64,000 nt of DNA from Bilabrum cf. latius (lineage: Eukaryota; Bigyra: Bicosoecida; Bigyra; Bicosoecida). The position numbers and the translations under genes were made by a program. A model generated the notes under the pieces. That model ran no database searches, was not told where the DNA came from, and was given only the letters and a program-made list of their open reading frames with translations. The stretch covers positions 620,001 to 684,000 of the forward strand of contig OZ237765.1 in NCBI GenBank assembly GCA_965178125.1. The letters are read 5' to 3'. The number at the start of each line of letters is the position of its first letter. Position 1 is the first letter of the stretch. This document shows, one piece after another, positions 46,901 through 58,254 of the stretch.

Positions 46901-48615
46901 GGTCAAAGCAAGGCGGGGAGTATGACATGACGCTTAGTCTGTGGAACTCTCGCGGGCTGAATGAGCCACTGGTGAACTTCACCGTGCCTGAAGACGTGCG
47001 GCATGCCTTTGTGCTGGATGATGAAGACGTTCTCATTATGACGGTCGCAGAAAGCGGCAGCGGCGGGGGAGGCTATCGGCGCATCCTGTACGACTACAGC
47101 TACGGGGTTCCTGCGGAAGTGCAGCTCGGACAGCTGCTTCATCTGGACGTAGTATCTGGCGAGCTCCTTGAAGTGGACTGCGAGTCGAGGTTTTTGCCAG
47201 TGAAGGAGGCCCCGCATATCAACCGCGTCGGCAGCGATGCCGTGTGCTGGGAACCGTACAGCAACGCTGACGGAGTGGACAACGACGTCGATCCCGTCAA
47301 CCAGCTGGTGGTGTGCTACTTTAAGGGAGATAACGAGTGCAAGGTATTTGACCTGGGCGAGGACACCATCGACGCCGGCTCGGTGCATCCTTTCGCGAGG
47401 GTGCCCAGGGCAGACCCCATGGACACCACTGTGGCAGTTGCCATGATTCTGGATGACGCCAAGCTGGGCTAGGAGCCCGCAATCATGGCTCTTGTTGCCC
47501 CGTCTCCAACTCCTAGTCCAACACCGAGTGCCAGCAGCAGCCCGTCCATCTCGCCCACTGCGAGCGTCAGCAGCAGCCCGTCCATCTCGCCCACTGCGAG
47601 CGTCAGCAGCAGCCCGTCCATCTCGCCCACTGCGAGCGTCAGCAGCAGCCCGTCCATCTCGCCCACTGCGAGCGTCAGCAGCAGCCCGTCCGTCTCGCCC
47701 ACTGCGAGCGTCAGCAGCAGCCCGTCTACGTCTCCGAGTTCCTCCGTGCTAGCAGGCGACGAAACCTGCAGCGACGGAGTAAAGAACGGCGTCGAGTCTG
47801 ACATTGACTGCGGGGACCCAAAGGACGACTCGTGCGCCCTGTGCTCGGAGGGGAGAGCATGCATGGAGACCTCGAACTGCGCCGGTGAGCTCGTGTGCTC
47901 GTCCGAGCTCGGTCGGTGCACCGTTGATGTGATCGAGGCCGGAGTCTACATCAAGGTGAGCGAGCTGCAGATCGGCGGCATAACCCCAGCCCAGTTCGTG
48001 AGTGACCTGCAGGGGCCCTTCAAGACCGCGGTTCGCGACGCCACTGGTGCCGAGCAGGTTATCATCGAGAAGGTGGCGGCAGCAGCAGGGGGTGGTGGTG
48101 GAGCTGCCTCGGGATCCGGCCGCAGGGCGCAGGGGTCTGCCGCTGCCGTGGACATCGAATTCTCCCTCCGCCTTCCCGAGGGTGCTGACGGCGCTGCGTC
48201 CGAGGCTCGGACGGAAGCGTACGTGCAAGGAACTAGCGGGAGCAGCAGTCTAGAGGCGGATCTGCAGGCGGCCGCTCCTGGCCTTCCTGGCCTCACCGTG
48301 CAGTCCTCGTCGGTCGTGATCGAGCGAGAGACGGTGTCAGGGAGCGTCAACAGCGGCGATGGCTCGCCCGGGGTAGACGGTGACGGTGAAGACAGTGATG
48401 GCATGGACACAATCGTAATCATCATCATTGTTGCAGCCGCAGTGGTGGTAATCGCCATCGGTGTGGGCACGTGGTGCCTGTGCCGTGGACACCGCAAGCC
48501 CGATCCCGGCAAGGCCACCGGAACAAAGTCCACTGGAGGGTCCAGCAATGGTGACCCTCGCCCGGCGTTCGTTTCCAACGAGGGCAAAGGCGCCTTTTCT
48601 AGCGAGATGGTTTGA
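43975..48615 (+). CDS. Large type I membrane glycoprotein with Ser/Pro stalk
   Basis: ATG 43975 to TGA 48613-48615 gives 1546 residues with six UAGs read as Gln (for example 45193, 45343 and 47470). A signal peptide is clear (MISSSCVLLQLMLGTAMAS). The ectodomain to ~1165 is rich in beta-strand patterns and NGT/NVT-type N-glycosylation sites; stretches like MELYYFDG and ELHFYSF recall propeller modules with ELWxxDGT-type blades, a tentative likeness. A stalk of five SISPTASVSSSP-type repeats (~1187-1250) follows. Next come a six-plus cysteine module (~1263-1320; CSDGVKNGVESDIDCGD) and a SEA-like segment (~1322-1460; YIKVSELQIGGITPAQF). A transmembrane helix (~1480-1502; IVIIIIVAAAVVVIAIGVG) and a short basic tail end the protein. 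It is probably a cell-surface adhesion or sensing protein. The family is not recognised. Confidence 0.75.
47533..47724 (+). repeat. 36-bp tandem repeats encoding a Ser/Thr/Pro stalk
   Basis: Five 36-bp units start at 47533, 47569, 47605, 47641 and 47677, followed by a 12-bp partial unit. Units 1-4 are identical over most of their length; unit 5 changes one Ile to Val. The encoded 12-residue repeat is typical of O-glycosylated stalks. The repeat keeps the frame. Confidence 0.93.
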
Positions 48616-48827
48616 ATTTCAAAATTGGGTGAGCTGGAACAGGGGCCCGGGATGGGGGGTGGGGACTTGCGTGCTGACTATGACCACCGATTTTTACTGC
48701 AGTACCCATGCTTGCGGTAAGCCTCTCCGTTCTGGGCGGTCAGACCTGGCCTGCCCCAAATCTGCCGGGCACCCACTCTGATATCTTCTCGATCCGATAA
48801 TCCGTAATCTATCTCGATCCGATCTAG

Positions 48828-48880
48828 TAGCGCCGCGCGCCTACTAGTAGTACAATAGCGTGAGCGGAACCTAATTTGGC
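48828..48880 (+). repeat. Left terminal inverted repeat
   Basis: It begins TAGCGCCGCGCGCCTAC and ends AACCTAATTTGGC, matching the reverse complement of 52047-52090. It carries a 9-bp insertion after its first 17 bases. Confidence 0.88.
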
Positions 48881-49486
48881 GGCCCCGGACGGGAATCTGA
48901 AACTTTGCGGCACTCGACCTCCGTCCACGATGGGGGCATGGTGATTCTGTTGCAGCAAAAGTGAGTTTGTATGGTATGAAAATCGTTTGCCCGCGTTTGC
49001 GCCCGCTGAGGCTCGAAGCGTAGGCCGTTTGCCCGGTCTTCGTGATTTACGCCGTTTCCTGGCGTCGGCTTGCCGCCCGCTTTTCTCGGGCTACAGGCAA
49101 TTTTAGAAAAACTATATCTCCCATATTTTGAATTTTACCATAATAAATCGTCTAAGGGCTATCGTTCTCTGTCTTACGCAGATCTCGCGTAGCCCCCCCG
49201 GATTGAATGGAGATTGCAACCGAGCGCGGGCGCACATCTGCCAGCGCCTCTAGCGTAGCCAACTCTGGGTCCACGCTGAAAATTCCGCCGTTGATTAATG
49301 TAAGGTATTAATTTTATCCTTTCTAGACCGCATCTGGGGCGATGTTCCACTCAGAAGCCATCGCCACAACCGCAAGGTCGTAGTTTTTGGGGTTCGGGGC
49401 CGTGCGCGTTTGCACTGCGCTCGGCGTGTCTTGGTGGGGCGATATTTCTGTCGGGTCTATCACTTAGTTCTTGAAGTTTTAAAGAG
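48881..49486. other. Left interior of the element, noncoding
   Basis: About 600 bp without a supported gene. It changes from GC-rich to AT-richer sequence (around 49095-49160 and 49295-49330). No internal repeat or promoter motif was identified with confidence. Confidence 0.5.
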
Positions 49487-49819
49487 ATGTACCCAGTTTC
49501 GTGGATTTTGAAGATGATAGTTTTTTGCAATCGTCGATGCAAGTCGGAGCCTTTTCATGGGCTCGAACTGCGCGGTTTCCCACTTTTCTCCGTTTTGTGG
49601 CGATATGTGCAGCCCATTTTCCTACCATCACGTACGACGCAGAAATATTATTCTTTAGAGGAGAGCTTGGGGTATGACAGCGCAGGCACACCCGGGACTG
49701 GGGGCTCCGCGCTCGGCGTGCTGGCGGCCTGTCTGGTTGCCCTTGGCTTGTACGAGTACAACATAACTGGAACTCGGGATATCTGCCCCACACTTAAAGG
49801 ACTCGAGGCATGGCTCTAA
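49487..49819 (+). CDS. Small ORF inside the mobile element, doubtful
   Basis: ATG 49487 to TAA 49817-49819, 110 residues. The C-terminal half contains a Gly/Ala/Leu-rich hydrophobic segment (GSALGVLAACLVALGLYEYN). The N-terminal half has an unusual composition. It could be a small membrane protein of the element or a chance ORF; there is no family match. Confidence 0.25.
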   Translation: MYPVSWILKMIVFCNRRCKSEPFHGLELRGFPLFSVLWRYVQPIFLPSRTTQKYYSLEESLGYDSAGTPGTGGSALGVLAACLVALGLYEYNITGTRDICPTLKGLEAWL

Positions 49820-50015
49820 GGCCGGGCAGGCGACAGAGATGGGGGCCTCTGCTTCTTCCGCGCCTGCTTTGTCTGCCTGGTTGCTTCGACTGCGGCCGCA
49901 CAGGCTCCGGGTAAAGGTGCCTCCGGCGGGGCGGACGACGGCTAGGCCCCGCCCCCCCTGACGTGCTCAGCGGTGTGCAGGCCCTGGGCGGGGTGGCGGG
50001 GCTGGGCATGAGGGC

Positions 50016-51483
50016 ATGGCGCGCAAGGCACCGTCCGTGTCCGTGCTGGCGCTCGCCGTGGACCGGGCGTACGTGTCGCTGCTTGCGGCCGCGGTGCGGA
50101 CGGCGATGCCCCTGGTATAGAGAGTCTCGCAGGAAGACGTCCTCAGCGCCACCTGCGCCATGTGCCGGCTGCTGCGGTCGCCGAGCCTGATGGCGCGTGT
50201 CCGCTGCGGCGAGGCTGACAACGAGCGGTTCGCGCACAGGACCCCGAGGACGTGCTGCTTAGGGCCCTCAGGGATGCCGTGCGGCAGGAGCATGCCGCGC
50301 GCCGGACGGCGGCCTCGGACTACCTGTCTGTCGCCGAGAGGGGGCGAGGTGGGGGGCGCAGCGGAACGGACGGGGACGAGGAGGAGGGGGAGGCGGACGG
50401 GGGCGAGGAAGAGGGGGAGGCGGAGGCGGACGGGGACGGGGACGAGGAGGAGGGGGAAGGAGGGGGAGCGAGGATGGAGGGGCTGTAGAGGAGGCGGAGG
50501 CGGAATAGGCGGACGAGGACTCGCGCCGCATGGCAGGTCTCCGGCAGGACCTGGCGGGTACCGTGGTGGTGGGCCTGCGGATACAGGCCTGTTGCCTGGA
50601 GGGCATGGTATTCCTACTGCCCGCGCTGCTGGCTAAATGTGACGACGGGCTGCATACTGGAGAGCTTGCATTGCAACAGGAGGAGGCGCGGGCCTCGTGG
50701 CGGGGGCGGGTCGACGCCACTGTCAGCAAGTGGCTGCAGATCTCCCGCACCACCATCGGAAGAGGGAGCGGGGGCAGAGCAGGCGCGGCTGCAGTGGCAC
50801 CGCAGCAGCAGCAGTCGCAATAAGATATGGTCGCAATCGGATGCCGCCCCTGCGAGAGGCTCGAATCCTGCCTCGGACGGCACCATCAAGGGGCGGACGA
50901 GGGGCAGACGGGGGAGGGGCGCGGGCAACAGGGGGAGGAGCAGAGGCAGGGCGAGAAGGGGGAGGGTCAGGAGCGGAAGTCGAAGGTGGGGGGAGGCGCT
51001 TGCCGTGGAGGGCGAGGCAGGGGGTGGGTCCAGCAGCGAGGACGAGTACGAGGAAGGCTTGGCGGACGCCTCGAAGCGGTCCCGTGACCCCCAGCACCGG
51101 TCCTCTCGCAGATCGAGCCGAAGGAGGCTGCCCACGCAAAAGGGAATGGACTACCAAGAGACGTTTGCGAGAGCCATGGCGGAGGACCGGGGGTGGCTCC
51201 GCGAGGGGGGCGCGGCGGCCGCCGTGGCGGGCGACGGGGATGCAAAGGGCGCGGCTGCCGCGATGATGGACGCAGAATAGGGCGGCGATATCGCCCCCGA
51301 TCCGGTGGGCGAGGAAATTCCCGATTCCGAGGCGCAGATCGATGCCGAGGGGGAAGACGCGGAGGACGCGCCTCTGGCGGCCAGGGGGGCGGCGGCTGTG
51401 TTGGCCAGCAAGCAGACCTAGGCGTTCGACGCGATCGGAGGGAAGACGCCCCCAATGCTGCCAGACCCAGAAGAAGATATCTG
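50016..51483 (+). pseudogene. Frame-shifted remnant of the element's coding region
   Basis: Plus-strand coding-like sequence changes frame. Segment one (from ATG 50016 to about 50240; VSVLALAVDRAYVSLLAA, then SQEDVLSATCAMCRLL) continues one frame away from about 50240 (PEDVLLRALRDAVRQEHAAR), then an acidic repeat-rich linker. Another frame carries 50500-50823 (GLRQDLAGTVVVGLRIQAC), ending in a Gln-rich run and TAA. A last open segment, 50824-51483, encodes a basic RG-rich part, then an acidic part with KGMDYQETFARAMAEDRG, ending TGA. The shifts suggest a decayed gene, though short introns cannot be excluded. In-frame UAGs occur here too. No enzyme motif is seen. Confidence 0.45.
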
Positions 51484-52046
51484 AGCGCCCTGGTAGCTCT
51501 GGGGGCCGCGGGAGCGACGGCCTGGCGCGGCCTGCCAGGGCCGCAGCGGGGTGGCGGGACCCGTTCGGGTCGAAAGTCGGTACCTCTTCGCCCGGTCGGG
51601 GGCGCCCCTTCGGTTCGTGTGATAGATATGAGATCGAACAACAGGCTCCGCTCACGCGCATGCGGATGCAGCCGCTGGGGCGGCCTGCAGACGGCCGAGA
51701 GCGCGTTTGGACGGGCCAGCTAGAGAGGCTCTTTACGGCCGAACCAGCGCCACCCAGCCTCTCACACGGCCATAATCGAAAGAACATACCATAAAGAACA
51801 ACATATCAAAAATCTGCCATGGAGGCCATAGGAGGAAAAATTTGCCGGGCCCGCACATTACTGCTGCAGTGGTCGAGACAGTCGCGCCGCGCCGCCGGCA
51901 AATTTTCTGCCGCCGATCAAATCCCGGCGCAATCGACGCACACAGTCACAAAGAATAGGGTAGGAGCGTTTTTTTTCGCAGATGTACTCCCCGCCCGCTC
52001 ACAGAGGCACAGACGTGATCCGGGCGCCTCGCCGGCCGCGCGCGCG

Positions 52047-52090
52047 GCCAAATTAGGTTCCGCTCACGCTATTGTAGGCGCGCGGCGCTA
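52047..52090 (-). repeat. Right terminal inverted repeat
   Basis: Reads GCCAAATTAGGTT at its inner end and GGCGCGCGGCGCTA at its outer end. It is the reverse complement of the left repeat without the 9-bp insertion, followed at once by CCGATC. Confidence 0.88.
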
Positions 52091-52216
52091 CCGATCGTGC
52101 CTCCTGCCCGAGACCGCACGCAACCTCATAATCTGGTTTCAGAGTATGAACTGAGCTCGTATCTTTCTATGCATTATTCTCGGTAGATTAGCCCCTTCGG
52201 AGGAAACCAAGGCGGG

Positions 52217-55200
52217 ATGCGACAACTTGTATCTATACTAGTACTTGTAGGGATAGAAAAAGCGGCGCTCCAGAGCGCCGAGCGAGTAAATGTGGAGATC
52301 GACATCACGGGAGCTCAACCAACGAGGTTCCGCCAGGCTCACGACCACGGCGGCCATCCGCACTCGTTCAATGACATGCATGAGTGCATCCACGATGATA
52401 TAATTGAGCACTACGAGAAAATTGGTGCCGGTTGGCCGGAGCCTGCCGAGCAGGCGTATGACAGGGAGCCTCCGCCGTACCCGGCACCCACGGGCGGCAA
52501 GCGAGCTCGAACGCTACAGGACTCCCAGAGTGACTATCAATCAATACGAATTCATGTTGATGTCTCCCGATTGTACCCCACCAAGTGAGCGATCTGCACC
52601 TGTATGCATGCCAGTGCGAGGAGACCTCGCGTACTGTGTGTGAACCTTGCTAAGCTGTAAGAGCGCCCAACCACCTTACGACACCCTAATGCATCAACAT
52701 TGCATTTCATCGCAGAGATAGACCGTACGCGTGCCACGGCATAACCGAGACATTCCGAGACACGTACTTCACGAAACTCGCCGGCGGAGCGTTTCCTCAG
52801 GAATTGCCGTGTTTGGAGGCAGACGTGATCACAGACGAGAAGCGAGACTTCTTGGTGAACAAATTGCTGCCAACTACAGTCCAATGGTTGCGTTAGGCCC
52901 TCTCCGTGCGGCCAGTGCAGGCGCCGCTGCGATTGCCAAGCACCATGTCGGCCGCGTCCTGCTACAACCACTGGGACTATTACGCGGGATTCGTGTGCTG
53001 CGACGACCAGATGATCCCGGAGCACAAGACGGATGGGATCTCGAACACCGATTACGTTATGCATGTCACCGCGCGGCCGGCCCGCAGCTCTATCGTGGCC
53101 TGGGCCTTCCCATGCCAGAGCGACCAGAACCGGAGGCCAATCTCGGGACAGATCAACTTTGTGCCGCACAAGATCGACACCTCTCCCGAAACCCTGCAGT
53201 CGAGTTTCATCAAGTCACTGCACGAGCTGTTCCACAACCTCGGATTCTCGGACTCGTTTTTCCCCTACTACCGCAAGCCGGGCACCAACCAAGCCATCGG
53301 GGGCGCCTACAGGAGCGTGCGATTCCCGCCCGGGCTGTAGAAAACCGCAAACACCTTCGTCATGGAAAACGCGGTAGAGAAAATGAAGGAGCACTTTGAC
53401 TGCTACAACCTCCCAGCCTCGCACGGGGTCGAGCTCGAGGACGGCGGGGGCGGCTCGACGATGGGCAAGCACCTGGAGGAGCGCATCTTCTACAACGAGC
53501 TGATGAGCGGCTGGATCAACCAGAACTCCAAGCCGACCCCGCTGTCGCTGGCTTTCCTGCAGGACAGCGGCTGGTATCAGGTAGACTACTCTGGCACGGA
53601 GAGCATGGGCTGGGGCAAGGGCGAAGGGTGCGATTTCGTGCTGAACCGTTGCGACCAGTGGCCCGACAGGTACTTTTGCTCGGTTCCGAACGAGGATGGG
53701 TGCTCGCCCGACCTGCTCTCCAAAGCCGTCTGTAACGCGTACAACTCTGGCGCGGCCTTCGAGTCCAAATTTCAGTACTTTCCCGACACCCCAACGAAGG
53801 GTGGCAAGTTTTCGGGGGCCGACTACTGCCCCTTCTACTCAGCGCGGTCCAACGGAGACTGCTCCTCTACCACGACGCCGCTCAGCTTCTTCTACGGGGA
53901 GTCGTCAGGGAGCGGGTCACGATGCCTGATGGGAGACTTCCAGCTGGCCAGCTACTCGAGGACGAGGGCCCACCACGGCGCCTGCCTCAAGACATCGTGC
54001 CTGCGCAATCAGATCATCACCGTCACACTGGCCCCGGGGCGGCCATACCAAGCGGTGGTGGAGTGCCCCGTGGAGGGCGGTGACGTCGATCTCGCCGCGC
54101 TGCCAGAGACGCAGAGCGACTGGGTGGGCGTCCTAAAGTGCCCCCCCTCCAGGCTGCTCTGCACGGGGGATCCCTGCGGCGTGCAGGACTGCAGCGGACA
54201 CGGGCGGTGTGTATCCGCCGATGGGTCTTGCTTGTGCAGCAGCGGGTACTACGGGCTAGACGAGTTCGCGTGCGACCGAAGGAGGTGCCCGGTGGGTCCC
54301 GACGGCACCGAGTGCAGCGGAAACGGGAACTGCGACTTCAGCACCGGCACGTGCACGGACGCGCAGGGCTTGCCCGGGTGCTTCCCGGGGTACAAGGGGG
54401 CAGATTGCAGCCAGCTGGGGTGTCCCGAGAGCGCAACACCGCAGTGCAATGACCCCATGGGGTGCGAGTGCGGGGCGCGGGGCGCCTGCGTGAACGGCAG
54501 CTGCGCGTGCCAGCCCGGCTACATCTCCAGCGACTGTTCCCTCACCGAGTGCCCAGGGACCCCGAGCTGCGGGGGCTCCGAGCGCGGGTCTTGTGACCAG
54601 CTGCACGGCCTGTGCGAGTGCGGCGTGGGTGTGGCTGCCTCTGGCTCGGGCGAGTCGGTGTACTATGCTGGGCCTGGGTGCGAGTACGAGATGCGCGGAG
54701 ACTCGAGGCCGGTGGCCACCATCCACTTCGACCAAGAGATGAATGCGACTACTGGGGCGATGTCTGGTCCCATGGCAGCCCAGCTGCCGCCGGAAGAGTA
54801 CTCCGTCTTCGAGTTCGACGTGCCCTCTGTCGAGTACGACTACCAGCTCACTGTCACTGCGACGTCCTGGAACACGACCGGAAGCCCACAGCCGCCTCAG
54901 GTTGTCGCAGCCTACGTCACATTCGGCACGCCCACCCTCCGCAGGCACCAATTCAGGGCCCAGGAGGTGAGCGGTAGCAGCACTCAGCGCAGGATAGTGT
55001 TTCAGAGCGAGGGCACCTCGGATGGCCCCTCGGTGTTCAACGAGGTGGGGACCATGCGGGTGGCCATGGTGTCCCAGGCCCGGACAGAGGTCAGCATCTC
55101 GCTCACAAGGGATGGGTGCGCCGTCCTGGACTGCGGGGAACACGGCAGCTGCGTGCAAGGGCAGTGCATCTGCAACCGACGGAGGGAGTCGGAGCGCCCC

Positions 55201-58200
55201 GCGAGCGTGTACGGGTACGCCGGACCTCTGTGCAGGGTGCTCGATTGCCCCGGCTCGCCCGACTGCGGCGGGGCGCGTGGCACCTGCCTGGCCCCCGACC
55301 CTAATGCGGAGTCCACGGTGGACCAGCTGTTCCCTCGGTGCCAGTGCGAAGAGTTGTTTGAGGGCGAGTCCTGCCAGAACTACGCCCTGCCTTCTGGAAC
55401 GGCCGTCTTCGGAGCCAGGCTTGACACGTTCAGTCCGTACGCGAGGTCCGACGACGGCGCGCCCTAGCTTACGGCGAGCCCAACGGGTGCAGGGTCCGTG
55501 ATTGTGGCAAACTACACTGGCAGCGTGGACGTCGGCGAGCAGTCGGACAGGCTCTTGATCGACCCGTCGGAGCTGCGTCGCTGCTGCGGCGTGAACGGCA
55601 GCGCGTCTGTGCTCGTTACTCTGGATGCGCGACAGAGCGGTGAGGGAACAGACCCCATGCTGCTGGCCCGCACGGATCTGCAGCCCACGCTAGAGGAACA
55701 CGACTACTTCGATGACACAGCATGGGCGCTCGGCAGTCTCGTGCACCAGATCCAGCTGACGGTGCGGCAGGGCGAGCTTGCCTTCGTCTCGGTGAGGAAT
55801 GGCAGGTACAGCACCCGAAGGCTAAAGTATTTCCTGTCCGTTGAGCTTGCCTCGGGCACGTGCCTTCCATCCCTGCAGAGCTGCTCTGGCAACGGCGTGG
55901 GCGACTGCCAGGAGAAGTGCAGCTGCAAGCTTGGGTGGGAGGGCGTGCGGTGCGACGTGCCGACCCCCGTGCTGACCAGCGGGACCGTCGCAACCACGCC
56001 AGTGCTGGCACCCGGCAACGAAGCGTTCTTCGTGCACGAAATTCCGGACGGCACCAAGGAGGTCAAGGTCTCCGCCAGGCGAGGCATGGCATCGGCGCCA
56101 GGTGCTCAGTTCGCGCTCAAGGCTGTGCTTGAGAGAAGCCGCAACGGACGTTCCCTTGCAAAGCTGTACAGCGAAGCTGCTCTGTACGATTACTCTGGAC
56201 AGACATCGGACAACGGCACCCAGCAGCTCACCATCGAGCGGCCCGACGAGTCCACCCGCTTCCTCTTCCTGTCTGTGAGGAATCTAAAGCAGGCCACCGG
56301 CGATGCCATCGTGGATCTTGCAGCCGTGTCGCACACGGCGTCATCGCTGGAGCCGTGCGAGGAACGGGAGTCTGCAGACGAGTGCGGACAGCGGCAATGC
56401 AGCGGAAGGGGTATGGTGCTCGTCCGAAACGGGGAGCCATTTTGCGAGTGCGAGTCCGGGTGGGCTTCCTCCACGCGGTGCGCGTCCCCAAGGTACTCCA
56501 GCTTCTCCAAGATCCAAGAGGCCGCGCAGGAAGTAGAGTACCTCTGCTCCATATGCGAGTCGGAGCTGTCACTGGAGGCGGGCGAGCTGGCCATCCTAAA
56601 GGTGCCGCCCCCGCTGCAGCTGGGAAGCACGCTGACGCTCGAGGTGCAGGGACTCCTCAGCGCGACAGGCGAGGGCACTCCCGGAAACGCTACGAATGGC
56701 TCGCTGCCAAGCGGGATGGGGTCCAGACGGCAAAGGCGAAGGGCCCAAGTAGCGATACCAATCGACAACGAGGCGGAACAAGCTGCGGGCGTGCAGACGG
56801 TTGGGGCTGTAACACTCATGGCCACAAGCACGCTCCCGAGGTCCATCTCCGATTTCACCACCATCAGCAGCACAGGTGCAAACGCTTCCATCGAGATCCA
56901 GCAGAGCTCCGATGCCTCGAGCGTTTTCATCGCAGCGCACGCGCATCGCAGCGGAATCTTCCGCGTGAGGGCGTTCAAGACGAGGGTTCCGTACGAAGAG
57001 CTGCCGGAGGAGTACTTCGTCGAAGAGGTGGTCAAATGGGTGCTCGGGACGTCGCAGGGCAGAATCGTCCTGGGCATGGCAAGCACCTTCCTGGTAGTGG
57101 TAGTCTTTGGCTGTATCTTCGACACGTGTGCTCCTGATGCGGTCAGGCACTGCCTGACGGGGGGGGGCAAGAACAAGTCCGACCAGGCCGCGAGGAAGCT
57201 GAGGCACCAGCGGGTCGTGGCCGACGTCACGTCAATGCTCTCGCAGCCCTCCGTGCGGAGGCTCGTGTCGAGAAGGAGCATGGGAGGGTCCCAGCAAGGA
57301 CTGGGTGCATCGCACGGTGCGGCAAGTGCCAACGCAAATGCTCGCGGCGGAGTCCCATCAGGCGGTGAAGGTGGCACTGCTAGGGCTCAGCGGGTGGAAT
57401 CGAAGAGCGCGCTCAGCGCTGACGCGAAGCTCATTGATGGTCGGTTCCACGCTGGCCAAGGCTCGCACGCTGGGGGCCTCGAGACCAGTTTGGGCTCGAG
57501 TATTTCGGATGCAGGGCAACTGCAGCACCATGTGCAGTCCGTGAGGGCTCTCGATATGGACAGCGAAGACTCTCTTCCCTCTGATACAGACTCCGACAAC
57601 GACGATGACTTGGATCTGCAGCCACCCAATTCCAACTTTGGTGCCGGTTCCACTGATGAAGTTCCCCACGGCATGGATGGGGACATACCGGCCAGCACGC
57701 TAGCAGTCGGAGCCACACAGCCGCAGCACGTGCATGTTCACATCCAGCCGGGGCAAAGCCCGCTCGTTTCATTGCAGCATCGATCCGCATCCGGAGCGCA
57801 TGCTGCAGGTCCTCAGCATTCGTCCTCTCGAGGAGGCAGAATCTAGGCAGCCAGAGAAAGGCAGCAGTAGCGGCACTCGCAGCAGCAGATCCCACTGAAC
57901 CCGCACAGCAACGCTGGAGACAGCCTAGCTGGCTCGGCCCCGTATCCAAGCTCAGCCTATAGCGGACTCCCACCCGGGATGTCTGGCTCTGCACCGCTTG
58001 CTTCCGTGCCAGGTGGCGCTTACGGCGGCGGTGGGTACCCCGCTCCAGGAGGTTACAGGAGGTACGTCCCCAGAAACAGCACCGCGCGAGGATCTAGTCA
58101 AGGGGGTCGAGTCCTTTCAGGGAGCACGTCGCCAGGGCGTATGGGTGCGGCATAGTCGCAGGCTGAGGCATACAAGGCCTACCGTGGGGCTGGGTCTGGC

Positions 58201-58254
58201 AAGAGAATGGGGAGCCGTCGGGCAGCAGGGTCGAGGCGGCGGCGGCTTGGGTGA
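52217..58254 (+). CDS. Leishmanolysin-like (M8) metalloprotease with EGF modules and transmembrane helix
   Basis: Exon 1, 52217-52584, and exon 2, 52716-58254, joined across a 131-bp GTGAGC..CGCAG intron (phase 2), give 1968 residues ending TGA. A signal-like N-terminus (MRQLVSILVLVGIEKAAL) is followed by the M8 domain. It shows CIHDDIIEHY, LSVRPVQAPLRLP, the zinc site HELFHNLGF (first His ~292), the third zinc ligand in MGKHLEERIFYNELMSG (~375) with its Met-turn, and LAFLQDSGWYQVDY. Cysteine-rich EGF-like modules follow at ~604-750, ~920-1010, ~1170-1205 and ~1336-1380. Between them are domains like the C-terminal beta-sandwiches of large protist M8 proteins. One transmembrane helix (~1571-1593; IVLGMASTFLVVVVFGCIF) precedes a 375-residue low-complexity tail. 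Six UAGs are read through; one sits in QQxRHSQQQ in the tail. It is a probable surface protease. Confidence 0.92.

Larger units (their letters stand above)
48828..52090. mobile_element. DNA-transposon-like element with terminal inverted repeats
   Basis: The left end 48828-48880 (53 bp) and right end 52047-52090 (44 bp) are inverted repeats. They match over 44 positions apart from a 9-bp insertion (TAGTAGTAC) in the left copy. CCGATC at 48819-48824 and again at 52091-52096 flanks them, with three extra bases (TAG) on the left, and may be a target-site duplication. The 3.26-kb interior begins with ~600 bp of AT-richer noncoding DNA, then holds very GC-rich, frame-shifted reading frames rich in Arg/Gly and Asp/Glu. 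No DDE, tyrosine recombinase or reverse transcriptase motif was recognised. The superfamily cannot be named; it may be nonautonomous or decayed. Confidence 0.72.

Noticed and set aside
48881-52046. Reverse transcriptase, integrase or recombinase in the mobile element
   Set aside because: I looked for YxDD, DDE and R-H-R-Y type patterns in all frames of the interior and saw none that could be supported.
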